64,000 nucleotides of DNA from Phytoseiulus persimilis (Eukaryota; Arthropoda; Arachnida; Mesostigmata; Phytoseiidae), in the NCBI GenBank assembly GCA_037576195.1, contig CM075101.1, positions 46,686,001 to 46,750,000 on the forward strand. Reading direction: 5' to 3'. The first letter of the stretch is position 1; each line of letters begins with the position of its first letter. The notes below the pieces were generated by a model that saw only the letters and a program-made list of their open reading frames with translations, ran no database searches and was not told where the DNA came from. Below, in pieces: positions 1 to 12,500 of the stretch. The position numbers and the translations under genes are program-made.

Positions 1-2449
1 CGGCCAGGAGGACGAGGAAGGAAGCGGGCCGGGAAGGAACGCCGAGAATCCTCTTCAGCGTTCGTAGCTGCCGGTCGAAGTTCCCTCAATAAGTTCATAA
101 CTTTCAACGACGGTGTTGGCTGTTCTGCGAAGCCCCACATCTTGTCGAGAGGCTTCAAAAGGGAAGTCTGGACTTTAATTGGGCCCGTGCTGATAACGAT
201 GATCTGAACGCTCATCTCTCAAGTGCGGCCGCGAGTGGTTTGACTCATCGAGAGGAGAGCGGAAAACCGTCGATAAGTATCACGACCCCACAAAGCTCGT
301 TGGCATCTCGTGGAACAGCAATGTTCGGATTCTATTTAGGGGTTCCGCGGCTCACGATTTCGGGCCTCCTCCTCCCGTTCCTCTTCCGATCGTCCGTCGA
401 AGGTGAAGATACAATGTCTACTTCACACTTACTGGATTCGTGCTTGACCCAGCGATGTCGACGGAGTGGAAGGGCCTCAGGACTTCTCCATTCAATTCCA
501 CGAGCTCGGCTTGGCTCTGGCCCGATCATCGTAGTATTTCATCGCTACACGAGGTCTCATCTGACCCCATGGTGTCTCAGCGCTGTTGATCAGCTGACGT
601 GTGTGAGTCTTGAAGTCCTTTAGATGAGCGGTCGGATGACTCCATCTCTCAAATGTGAGCTCTGATATGCTTTCGTCTAGGGGTTCTCTCGACGAAATTT
701 CCACGGATGGTTGGCTCCTGAGAAGGAGGAGAACCTCATCCAGGAGCGCGCCGTTGGATTCCATTCGTGAATCCGCGGACGAGTGCCGTAATCGAGTTTT
801 GGTTTGGTCATACGATTCGCGGGAATCAGCGTGAAATTGAAATTTGAAATTAGCTCGAACACGATACGGTAGGCGATTTTTTGCCTCTTCGTTCTGATTC
901 CGTTAAAGCAGTGTTCTCGCTCCGAAGCGATCCGCGTTTCTTTCGATTCTGTTCGTCGGTAACAGGTTTTCTCTTTTCGTTCGGAGGAAGTAAATGATCT
1001 TTACCGAAATGGTTTTGGTGGCTCGCGGCGGTTCGTGATATTGCTACCGGAACCTCTTCCGACCTGACGGATCACAGGACTGAAACAACTGCAGTGTTGG
1101 CTCTCTTTCACGTCCAGAGCCACTTTCGGAAGAACGATTTTTACTTCGGTAACATCGAAAAGCTGCTCGCCACTGCTGACAACGTTTGCAAAGTTCCCCG
1201 AATCGGGCCAACCCAAGGAATGGACTGTCGTGATCCGTTCTGGGAGCGATCCAACCAGACCGCACTCGAAACTTTCCGGATCGCACGAGGGATGCCTCGA
1301 CAACGGTTTCTATTCTGTTTCAGCGAGCGGACTAGTTTGGGAAAAAAGAGAACTAGATTGTTTTCCGAGTGGGCTCTGGTGGAACGAGAGCGTAAACAAA
1401 GATTTACCAACGACCTAGTGAAGCCAAACACCGTCTCTCCCTCGGAACCTTTCTAGCGATCGTCAAGTAGCTCGCTAACAGCCGAACGAGCTCTCAGATC
1501 CAATCAATATCGGATTGAATCGTCGCTGCCGAACCCTCCCTAAACTTTTCCGAGGGCGAGATCGGGACTATCCCTAACGAGCGAAGCTCCGGGGCACTGG
1601 TTTACCTCGAGGATTCGGCAGCGTCAAACAGTGGCTGGTGTCCAGCACGAGGCTATGACGGCTGAGCCGCGTAAATCCCAAGATATATCAGGTTGGGCCT
1701 CGTAATTTTTCTCCTGCTTCCATTCGTTTTAGAGCTATTAGTGCTAGTTGCTTCGAATACACGAGATTATTTGAGAGAACCCTGGAAAGGTTTCAGGAAC
1801 GTTCGCAGGATGGAGCGGTCGGGAGCCAGTTTTCCTGCCCTGTAAGTGCTCCGGCAACGTTTGGCCTTCACTAAACCTGGATTGGCTGCGCTGCCATTCA
1901 AAGCGGTCCCTCCTTGGCACCGAATTTTTCAGGCCCACGTGAACCGTCTGCTTGATCAATGATTGAGCTCCAGCATCGTGATCTAGATTCGCAGAGCTCT
2001 GCTTTGACAATTCTATCCGGAGACTTTCAACCCCCAACCTTGATTGCAATGAACTGTCAACGGTATTCATTTCACGAGTGAGCAGTGGGTGGTTGTTGAG
2101 TACGGAGACCTTCCGCTTACAAACAATGGGAAACCGACATCCAACCAAGTCAATGAGTTGTGAGAACTCGTATCTTCGAAACGAAGAATGCTTCAATCCA
2201 GCTTCCGACGCAAATGGGTCTCAGCTTACAACCGGAACAGTTCGTCGAAGCATTTTGAGTGGAGTTCCAGGATAGACTTGGCGAAAGCGCTCCAATGTAC
2301 AGCGCAGGAGGCCTCGAATACCGGCGGAGAAAGAGACTTCGAGTTCTAAACGAGCCTTCGCCTAAACTCGGAGATCGACTTCACAGCTTTTCGAAGTTCC
2401 GTCGGGAACGGTTTGAGGCGCTCCCAGTTGGCGGCGATTTTAAACTTAC
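1..2449. other. non-coding stretch, nothing recognised
   Basis: Open frames here are short, overlap on both strands and show no recognisable domain. If the exon at 2,450-2,774 is real, this is its downstream intron, because its donor reads toward lower coordinates. I looked for a homeodomain helix-3 signature (WFQNRR-like) on the minus strand and saw none. Confidence 0.5.
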
Positions 2450-2774
2450 CTTTCTCGTCGTCGAAATTGAGATTCCTAGTCGCCATGTGAGCCGGTGAAG
2501 TGGGATTCTTCCCGTTGAGGAAGGCGTGAGCGTGAGAGGGAGTCGTCCTTAAAGGCGAGCAAGTTGGAGACCGTGAGCTATCGGCTTCGTACGCGAGGTT
2601 CAAAGGTCTCGAGCTCAGCAGCATCGGCTGCTGCGACAGCGGTGACGGGGACGAAGACGACGGAGGACAAACGTTCCGACCGTTGCTGCTCTTCAGGCCC
2701 AGGATGTCGACGATGAAATGAGGCGTTGGCGATTTCGGGGGTGAAGCGTACCGATGCTCGTGCCACGACGTCAT
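2450..2774 (-). CDS. possible first coding exon of a homeobox-type transcription factor
   Basis: The first ATG of this minus-strand frame is at 2,774. Eighteen codons later the frame reads HFIVDILG (residues 19-26), preceded by SPTP. This fits the HxIxxILG eh1/octapeptide that binds Groucho-type corepressors and lies near the N-terminus of many homeobox proteins (Rx, Pax, Hhex and relatives). The remainder is rich in Ser and Pro, as expected for a disordered N-terminal region. It ends at FDDEK followed by a strong donor, AAAG|GTAAGT, at 2,450/2,449, leaving phase 1 after 108 codons. The frame stays open upstream of 2,774 through a poly-Gly tract (about 2,829-2,860) but has no ATG there. No homeodomain exon lies downstream inside the window, so the family assignment rests on the motif, the composition and the donor. 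It could be a chance open frame. Confidence 0.38.
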
Positions 2775-5700
2775 TATGGATTGTTCAGCCCCGGCGAGGT
2801 GCGGTTGCCATAAATGATTGATCCCACCGCCGCCGCCACCACCGCCGCCGCCGCCGACAAGTGGGTGGTGACTCGGAGGTGACTCCGAGGGTGCCAACGG
2901 GGACCCGGTCAAGTCCGCGGCCCCCGCCTCGAAGATCGCCGTCGAATCTATCCTGACAGTGGTCTCTAGTTCCGCTTTCCAGCAACACGTCGAGCAGCGC
3001 TTCCGGGAGACCGTTCCCCGATGAATCAAACAGGTAGTTCGCTGTATATCGGGGCTTCAATCACGCAGCCGACACGATTCGACGTCGTTCGGAAGAGAAC
3101 ACACAGCGCCGAACTCTAAGATTGGCAGACGGAGCAAGCACAGTTCACCAGTTCGCTCACGTGTCAACTGACCACGGTAGCAGTTTTCGCCGAGGCGGGA
3201 GTGTTTTCCCGACGACGACGAGTTGTCGCCCGGGTGCGAATGTTTCCTCCCCAGCGGGTCGGGTTGAGGTGTACTCTCTGACGGGTTTTGTTCGGTGACA
3301 GTCAGTTCATCAAGGAGCGGATCACTGGCTGTACGGAGCACTTGAAAATAACAGAGGCACTAATTGACAATGTCACCGTCTTCTTGCACATACACAATTC
3401 TGTGAGATATTGGTGCTTTTGTTTTTCTTTCTCCCCCCGAACGGAATGGGTGCGCGATACCGGCCGCTATTTCTCTCGTCACCCATGCGCCGGTAGGAAG
3501 GACAGTGCGGAGCGCGTGCACGCTTTCATCCGTCTCTGCTGAGCACAACAAGCACCACTAGCACCACCAATGGTTTCACCACTAGTTCGAAGAGCACGGC
3601 GACGACGACATAACCCAACGACAGGGCCGAGTCGGAGGCGGGATTTAGAAGCGCACGCGCAAACACCCTCGTCCAAGTCTCTCCACTGCCTCGCGCTTCG
3701 GACAGGGTGGATCGAAGCAGCGTCCGCGAGCGGGATCCGTGACGTTCGGGGCACGACTGACCGGAGTCGGCTCTTCCACGAACCGACGTACGACAACGTT
3801 CCTTTCTCTCGTTTCGGAATCCTGCCGTCAACCTCCGCTGGAACCAGTTAATGGCTTTATCTCTTCGCCGATAAGAGTTTTTCGCGTCAAAGCCCACCGA
3901 CCGCGGCCAGATGGACGGCCCAACGAATGAGTACGAAGCGCGTTTATTCGAATCGCGTGGATCAAGGTGACGCGGTTCCGAGCATGGTCTCGACGTGATC
4001 CCGCAACGTCGATCGCCCGGTTCAGTCGTTTTTGGCAAGAAGAACCGAACCCGTTGTCTCCGGACGCGCATCCGAATCGATCGCTGCTCGCTGCATGCCG
4101 TTGTGATTCTCCGGGCACTGCGCTCAGTTGCCAGAACGTCAGCTGACAGAGTCGCGATCTCCCGGCACTCTTACCGCGAGCGGAAATGGCCGCGGCAGCA
4201 GCTCACCACAAACTCCTGCCACAGCCGCTGGTTATGATTTGATGCTCATGGGCGGGAGCGGCGGCCCCGATGCAGAGGCTGCAATCGGAGAGCAAACATG
4301 TCGGAAGGGGTTGTGTCAAGAGGAGAAAACACTCCCGGGAGACAGGTGGCGGGTTGGGAGCAAAGATCAGCGGAACCTTTGCACGCGGAAGGGTCGAAAC
4401 GTCGCACGGGAGAATCCCGGGAATCAGGAACCAGGATCCGGTGTCAAGATGAAATCAACCTCCGTGGATTCGGCTCCTGAACGTTCCCGACTTCGATGCT
4501 GAGGACCAAACTGTCGGCTCGGTGGAGACGAGGGTTTCGACAGCCGGGTCGGAGAAAGCTGCAGCCCTTCGTTGAAAACGATGACAACAGACGACATGAC
4601 GACTATTTGGCCGTCGCAGAACGATGGGCTGGCATGAAGCGTTCGTCGATCTGTCTGTCTGTCTGTGATTCCGTCCGCTGTTCCGTCCTAGTCGAAGCGA
4701 TGAGATCCCACCAACGGCGTAGAGTTTCGCCGTTTTAAGTGTTAGCGTGAGAGTGAAGCAGGCGCTCGCGTAACTTTGACGAGGGCGGTCTTCCGTTTGC
4801 GCCGGACCACGGGAGACAGAGGAGGAGCCAATTCGCTGCGGCGGCACCGGTCTGCTTGCCGCTATGGCTGCGACCGCCACGGCTGCCGTGGCCCAGGCCG
4901 CCATTGCCGACCAGCCAACGGACCGACCAAGCCACCAACTAACTACAAGGGCGGCAGATAACCTACCTGCTAGGTTCGTTGCTCATCTGCTTTGCAACCG
5001 CCGGTCGCCTCCCAGGGAACCTTGTCTAATTGTGAGAGCGACACGCCAATCGAGTCAGAGGCAGCTGAACGGGAAAGCCCGGGTCGCGCGCATCGCTCGC
5101 GGGGCCGTCGAAATCAAATTCACAAATATTTGAGAGACGTTCTCATGATGCTGCCATGATCGCTCGAAATATGATTTTCCGTGAATAAAAACAAGACTCT
5201 CGTGTCCGACGAGCTCGGTATCGTGTTCTATCAGGTGTCCAGAGCTGTGCGGGTCTGATGCGGCACATTCCCGAACATTACCTTTTCCACAAGTGCCTGG
5301 ACGGGCTCGCTCTCGACTCCTGAATAGTTTCCCCATGAGAGCTCCCGCTACGCATCCGCGACCGTGGTTGGAGTCGCGGTGCGTAGTTGGAGACGGTGGT
5401 ATCGAGTCGGAGCCGATCCAAGCAACCGAGGTAGAGATACAAACTGCTCGAAACCATTCGGAGTCGCTGCGGCAGTCATAGACTCGCACCTCAACTCAGA
5501 CCGTTCTATTTTAGTCGCTCCGCGTCGTCAAATGGTTTGTGAGTGTCGTTCGAGCTCCGGAAACTTAGTTCAGATTTGGAAACAGTGTCGAGGGTCGACG
5601 CTTTCGATTCTGAGAGGAGTCGATGACTGCATCGAGTGGCAAGGAAAACCGTCCTCTATGATGACTGAAGTTTCGTGATTCTCAGGACCTTTGAGGACGT

Positions 5701-8481
5701 GAGTTTTTCTTGTCTTTTTTTCCCCAGTAATGCTCAGAATCGACGAGATGATTGCCGGGAGTCCCAACCAGGCTACCGACGCGTTCCCGCAGAGGAGCGG
5801 TTAAAAACTCAGCATCTGAACAAGATCTCCTGAGAACTAGAACCTCAAACGAGGAATATAGCGTTCTCCGTCCCAGAAAGCCTGGCAATCTCTCGATTCG
5901 AATAACAAACAGCTGGAATTCCACAAGGAGAACTTCATGGATCACATAGTCAAGTACCCGCCAGTTACCACTGCGTTACATTTTTATTCTGACACGGAAG
6001 TCTGAAAATCACGTGGACAGCTATGGCAACCACAACGAGCCTCAGCCTCTCCAATAAAAGGAGCTGGTGCCGCCCTCGAGTGCACACGTTGAGATAGTTT
6101 GCGCTCCTTCACGGCTGCCAAGCGAATCATGCAGTCTGCTCGAGCTCCACAGAACCACAGCTCCATGATCAGCAACAAGTGGAGCGAGAAGAATCCCTTC
6201 GGCGTTCCGACACGTACCACGAGGCTGGTACATTTGAACAGCTTCACGGCATGAGTCAGGAACAAAACCCAAACATTGAAAGATATTCTGAATACCGAAC
6301 GTTTCATGGAGTGCCCCAGCTAGCCTCTAGGACGCGAGGGGGAATGACGAGGGAATCCTCGCGCCTTAGTTGTTCTCGTTCATGAACCTGTGTTTTGCAC
6401 CGTGAGTGGGAACGCTCCAACTCAAATAATCCGTTCGCCATCAACGGACCATCCATCCAGTCTCCCTACCGCACGGGCAGTGCATCGCGTTACCCCTTCC
6501 GGAAAAGAGCGACCGGGGGACCAGCTGGCTCGAGAGATGCCACAATGGTCCCTCCATTCCGCCAGCTTACCCTCCGGCCCCCACCCCTTCTCCCCGTCCA
6601 ATATCCTTCCTTCGGCGGCTCATGTGGGAGACTCTTCAGCAACGCCCCTAGCCAGTCAGCGAGTCAATTAGCAGTCACCGGAAGCATAGAGCGATGATCT
6701 TCAATTAAACTTGTTTAAGGACATCAGTAGAGCCATCCAGCTAGCTAGTCAGCCAGTCAGGGCGAAGTGGAGAGCGGGCCCGAGGGGATGTATTATGACA
6801 ATGACGACATGTCATTTAGCGGCGAGGCAAGCGTTCTGTTGATGGCATGAGTCGCTTGTGTTTCAGCCGCACTGCCTCTGATGTGAGCCGTGGGGGCTTT
6901 CAGTCACCTCGATTTCTTGCACGAAATTCTGTCCTGATCACACCCAGACAGACGAATTATTCGCGATAAATAGCTAGATAGGATCGAATGATCATATCAT
7001 CCCTCCGACTGTGCAGCCGGACACTGATTGCACAATGCATCAGCACTCGTTCAGGGAGCGATCTCAGCTCATTCGGAGTTGAGCTCTCCAACGGCTCGAA
7101 CCTCGTTTTCAAGCTCTGATCTTTACCCGAATCGTCGGAGCATTCGTGATGGAGTCCCTCCTTACCAAAAGCCGACCAATCGGTGCGAGATGCCCCGGGG
7201 CGTAATAGTCGCACAGAACGCAAAACGACCCATTGAGCTTCGGAATCAAGCACAATCAGCAAGGACTGGCCACCTGTGTGATTATTGCTGATGTACACCT
7301 GTCACAGCTTCAGGGTTGAGCCTGTAAAACCTCGATAGATAGACGAGCAGGCATTTTTCTTTCTTCTTGCTTTCCTCCCTGTCTAAGCCTCTACCGGCGT
7401 ATCTGACGCCGGCTCGTCTCGCCGACACTAATTGATGTGCGTCCGCGATTCCGTTTTCCGCTTTGACGTCTTTTACGGCAATCTCTGAACCTCCTTTCGC
7501 GATGGCTGTCTGAGTGAGCGACACCGTCCAACTGCTCTATTCCGCGCTCAAATACGCGAGACGGGAACGCATTGGAGGCAGCGATTTCGATCGGAGCGAC
7601 CGATTCCAAACGTCTTCACAAATTGATAAATGCACTGGCCAGACAGCATCGCGCCGCTCTCGCTGAACTTTCCGACCAATCATTCAGCCCTCTGGAACCT
7701 GATTCGAAGTTTCACTGGAAGAGCCGTTCCAACGTCAGAACGATCTCCGATGAATTGTTATCGAAGCTCGAAATCGCTTTTCGAGGCTCTCTTCAGTGAA
7801 CCATGGACCCGAGCCCTCATTCGAAAGTCTCTCGCGGAACCTCTTCCTCTCTGATTGCCCCCGAGTTACCCTTGGGTCCACTCCGAGAACCTCGTGCCTG
7901 GTTGCTGCCCGAATCCCTCCACATCGGCCTGCGTTCCCACCATAGTTCGCTTTCGAATTAGCCTGCGCTCCCGTTGGTTCGTCGTTCCCCCCATACCTCC
8001 TAGTTGTCCCGTTCCCCGTCCCCGCCCCGAGACGAAGATATGTATCGGATTCCAATGAAACTATTAGTTAATTCTACGCATCCTCTCGAGCGCCCTGCCG
8101 TCTTCCTCCACGGTGTTGTCGTTGTCGTCGGCCGAAATCAAATGAAAGGATGCGTTTAATTAAAACCCTTCCACTCCGAAACGAGACTCCAGCTCGGCTC
8201 AGGAGGATGCAACTCAACTTTTTACTGGGGACAACTACCCTCAGGGGTGGATTCTATTGGATGCTATTGCCTGCGTTGCAAAACCCTGCCCGCTCGCGAA
8301 ACGCAGTCAGTTAGCCAGTCAGTCAGCCAGACAGACACTGGTCATCCAAATCAGGATTCGTGCCGAAAGAGGAGACAGCATGCCTCCCGTGCTGGCCTTA
8401 ATGAAAAACGACCGGACACTCGCCGGAATCTGCCCTCATCAAACTCGTGTCGTCCACATTTCAATCTCACTTTCTGAGAGC
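2775..8481. other. non-coding stretch with short simple repeats
   Basis: No credible exon is seen. The stretch contains a CCG/CCA triplet run at about 2,829-2,859, CTGT repeats near 4,650-4,670, and 4-bp-periodic patches built on CAGT/CTAG at about 6,650-6,670, 6,731-6,765 and 8,304-8,338. Open frames are short and overlap on both strands. Confidence 0.45.
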
Positions 8482-8835
8482 TCAACGGAGCTCAATGAAC
8501 GGGGGAACCCGGCGGAAATCGCATAATTCATTGCATTCGCATTTATGACCGGAAGTTCTCAGCTTCCAGTCCGTTTCCGCGATATCTATGCGTCTTCCAC
8601 CTCTGTTGGTTCGCTGGTTGGAGCTGAAATTGAGCTCTGGCGGCTCGTTCGGCGGATTCGGAATCCCTTTTGAAGGGGGCGGCTGGAAATTCGACATGCT
8701 GTGTGATGATGGACGCATTCCGGTTCCAGTATCCAGTTCTGGGGAGCGAGGAGGGAAACAATTCAGATACTGCCCGGGCGGATGTTCTGGTGGAGTTCCG
8801 GGCGACAGAGTAAGCGACAAGTTGTTTCTGATCAA
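8482..8835 (-). CDS. hypothetical Pro/Ser-rich open frame, possible exon
   Basis: This minus-strand frame is open for 117 codons. It is rich in Pro, Ser and Asn, with segments such as LSPGTPPEHPPGQ and SNFQPPPSKGIPNPP, which resemble a disordered region of a regulatory protein. A possible acceptor (TTTTGATCAG) lies close to 8,835. The neighbouring candidate exon at 9,383-9,487 ends in phase 0, which does not obviously join this frame. No domain is recognised, so it may be non-coding. Confidence 0.15.
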   Translation of the reverse strand: MIRNNLSLTLSPGTPPEHPPGQYLNCFPPRSPELDTGTGMRPSSHSMSNFQPPPSKGIPNPPNEPPELNFSSNQRTNRGGRRIDIAETDWKLRTSGHKCECNELCDFRRVPPFIELR

Positions 8836-9382
8836 AAGCCCGCTCGATGCTCCTCGGCCGCTACGCGTGTCGGAGAAATTAAAAGAAGAATATCAGAGCT
8901 CTCAAACCGAATACGAACGGCCGTCTGTTCCGCGCAGTGTTCCAATTTGTCCCTGCTTCTGAGCCGTGCTGACACTGCTGCGGTTGAGTGCAGCATCGAC
9001 GAATGAATAGACGGAGGAACTGGCTATCAAGCACTTGACAAACTTAGCTACGAGTGACCGTGATTGTGTCTCAATCAATCGAGTCTCTGGAGGAATCGGC
9101 GAACGAAACGACTGCCGTAGTTCTCATCTCTATCTGTTTTACTTCGTGCGCTGTTGAAATACACGGGATTCGGAGTCATGGCCGAGTTCGCTGAAACTTC
9201 CATCGAAACCAGACACGCTGTTCGTATCAGTCGGAGTTCGCGTTGAATTCCAGCGGTAACGCGGAATTAGTACTCCCCGATTGCCAGAGCTCTTGCTGAA
9301 GTTCCCAAACACGAAGAGGGAAGACAGCGTTCTGAAGCTGGGAGAAATTTTGAAGTATATGGCGATCCGCGTTGTTCTTTAC

Positions 9383-9487
9383 GCTCATCGAATGGAAACC
9401 AGGCCCAGCAGTCTCAGGGTGCTGATATTGGAGATCTTTGCCGTCGTAGTAGTAGTAGTGCTGGTGAACGTTGTGGTGATCGACCAT
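9383..9487 (-). CDS. candidate short first exon of an unknown gene
   Basis: A 35-codon minus-strand frame starts at an ATG in strong context (A at -3, G at +4). It encodes a His/Tyr-rich stretch that includes HQHYYYYDGKDLQYQH. It ends at a plausible donor, AGC|GTAAAG, at 9,383/9,382, in phase 0. A second in-frame ATG at 9,523 could add 12 residues. Low-complexity His/Tyr N-termini occur in developmental transcription factors, but nothing here identifies a family and no second exon was found. Confidence 0.22.
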
Positions 9488-9523
9488 TGTGCTGCTCACT
9501 CTAATTGGAGGCAGGCGGAACAT

Positions 9524-12500
9524 CGGACGCGGCCGCGGCCATTTGTACCAATCACCATTAATTGATTGACGAGCTCATCGATGCCACGAATCCAATATAC
9601 ACATCAACGGAACAAAGAAAAAACAGCTAATGACAACGATGCACTCGCTTGAAACACCGACTGTTGGAAAGCTCCGTTTACTTTCGCAACAGTAGGTTCG
9701 ACGCTAAACGGACGACCGCGGAGTGTTTCAGTATCAAGTTCTGACACCAAAATCGGAACAGCAAGATATTCGAATCGAACGGATCAGGGTAGATGCCATT
9801 ACCACGCGGAATATCATCTGGTTATGCGCTCGAGGAAGCTACAACAAAGCTCTAAATATTCCAAGAATACATTCGACGCCGGCTGTAGACTCCGTAAACC
9901 GTGCGTCGAATGTTCGACAAGCGAGCCCTGGGAACATTTATCAGAGCGCCCGGCGTCTACAATGGATAACAGCTTATTGGCTTCTCGGTCAGTCTCAGCC
10001 TCCGCCCGCGTGGCTGTGGTAGTCATCGGAGTCGTCGCCGTCATTCGTTAGACTCGGTCTCCCTCTACTGCTCTGTTGAGCGTTCCGTTCCATTCAAGCG
10101 TCCGCCAACGAGTTCGGTAGAGACAAATATCGTGGCATGACGAAACGTAAGCAACACTCCTTTCATGGGCTTCACCCCCATTAACCCTACGATGAGACAG
10201 CGATATCGACGACAAATTGCTTCACCTCTTCCAGTCCGGCCCACTCAACGGAGATCCCTCTCACTGAGATGCCTGCCGAAACAAATCCATGGAGAACAGA
10301 AACGGAAACAGATGCGAGTGGATCACAAAAGAGCTTGTTCGCAAATGACTGCGACACATTTTCTCGAGGAGATCAGACATTTACCATTCGAGGACTGTTT
10401 GAACACATTCACGCTTTTGGGAACTAAGTTGTAGCTTGATTCATCGAAATCCATGATCAGTAGCCGAAGCAATGAGCGCCAGAGGCAGATCCTGTCAATT
10501 GAAAAGAATCCGCTCTGCTCCATTTCTTTCTGTTGATGTGTTCAATCTCCTCACTCCTCATCCGAGCCCAGGAAGTGGTCGGAAGTGCCTCCGAGTTATT
10601 GTCAACTATATCACCAAACCACTGCCGCCATCTCCACTACCTCCTCCACCAACATCGTCGTCACGACCGCTTGTATCCCAACGGTCCATGTCGACGACGA
10701 TGATGGGCGACGACGCTGAAAACACCGATCTTTCCACGAAAGCTCTGTTTACATCAATCTCGACACGTTTGTTCTCGACGTCATGGGTCGCACGTTGCTA
10801 GATTTCAGCGTTCGCCGTCCGAACAAATATTGGATTTGAGCGCGAGACTCTGGAAACGAGGAGAAGAACTCTGTACCGTGTGACACAACGGAAGCTACGA
10901 CATATCAGCAACTGGGAGTTTGAGAAAAATCCAGAGGCGAAACGACTTTTCCATGCGATTGTGAAGCCCGATGAATTTGAACTTACTAGTCGAGACCTCG
11001 TCGTGACCGTGGTCGTAATCGTAATCGTCGGAGCCGCATCACCGATAAGGGAGCGACAAGCATCTTGGTCAAGAAAGAGGCCCCGATTAATCGATTTTGT
11101 CAACAGAGCGACATATTTTTATCCTCTTCGTCCAACTCACAGGACATCTGCTTGGCGATGCAATTAGAGAGCTATAGCCAGATTATCAGATCACCGATAG
11201 CGAAATGGGGAATTTTGAAATATATTGAAAAACGTACCGCGCCAGCTCGGGCAAGGCAGGCAACGCAATCTCCCGGGATCCACGACGAAACATGCTCGGT
11301 ACAAATAAATTAGGGGAAAGCAGACGCTGTTTTGAACAATACGGAGCACCCTATCGTTGAACCGCTTGACATGTGAAGTGTGCGTGAGATGTTATTCTGG
11401 ATTATAATGAACAGTGCGATCTCACGATTGAATTGAGTGATAACGAGCGATAATCAGTTCCTCGTGGGAGACAGATATCCATATTCTTCCGCACGAAGAA
11501 ATTTCGAACTACCGACGAAGATTGAACTGTGTTCGAATGATATTATGAAAACGATTTGATAACCCCTCAAACTAGCGAGAGTCATATCCACAGAATATCT
11601 TGCGGCGGCCTTCCGTTACTGAGCGCGAGCCCGGTCAGAGGACAGCGAGGAATGTTCGCGTTCTCAAAGCTGGCCAAGCGCAAACTTACAACCTCAGGAT
11701 TTCGTACTGGACAGTATCCACACAAGTGACCTAACACACTATTGGAGGCTGCAAGCATGCCGCGTGAGCGGGACGTCGGCTTTCTGCTGGAGCAGGGATT
11801 CCTGAAAGAGCTCTTTTCCGCCGATGCTTCCGGTCGGTTCGTTTTGGCGGAAAATCGAGGAACTCTCCCTACCATCTGTCGTCTGTTTCTAGGGTGGCTT
11901 GTCACAAATTAAGGAGCAGCTTTGTTCCACAAGATTGGTATTTATTTTTCTTGAACAGTATCACAATCAGACATCGGGATGCTTGCTTGTCTCACCTATG
12001 CGTATCAAAGAAAACACGACTACGCTTCTCGCAGCCGATGTAGAAAAAGAAACGGGAACTTTTGAAAACACAGCTTTTCGGCGTTGTTGTGATTGTGGCG
12101 CTTGTAATCTATTACGCGGGATGAGCTGTTTTCCCTCGGCAATATGTCGTAGGTGACACTGTGGATCGCCGACGATTCAATTACGACAGGGACAAGCCTG
12201 TGGAAAGGCGGACGGACCGACGGAGGCCTCTTGTCGCCGACATGCGATTCCCATGCCGCCGGCGTGGGTGAGCAACCATGTAGGAGGACGGAGAGGAATT
12301 AAGGCAAACGCGAAAAATGAGTTCGTCGTTTGGTTTCTCGATATCATTCGATGCTTGCCGACATCCCCATCCATCGGCTCCACAACACTGACCGAGGAGA
12401 GCTTGATTAGTTCTATGATTGAGGGATCGGAAAGGGCGAGCAAGTACCATTCCGTGTGGTGGAATCGCTCCTCCGAAGGGGTTCGAGCTATTCGGAAAAA

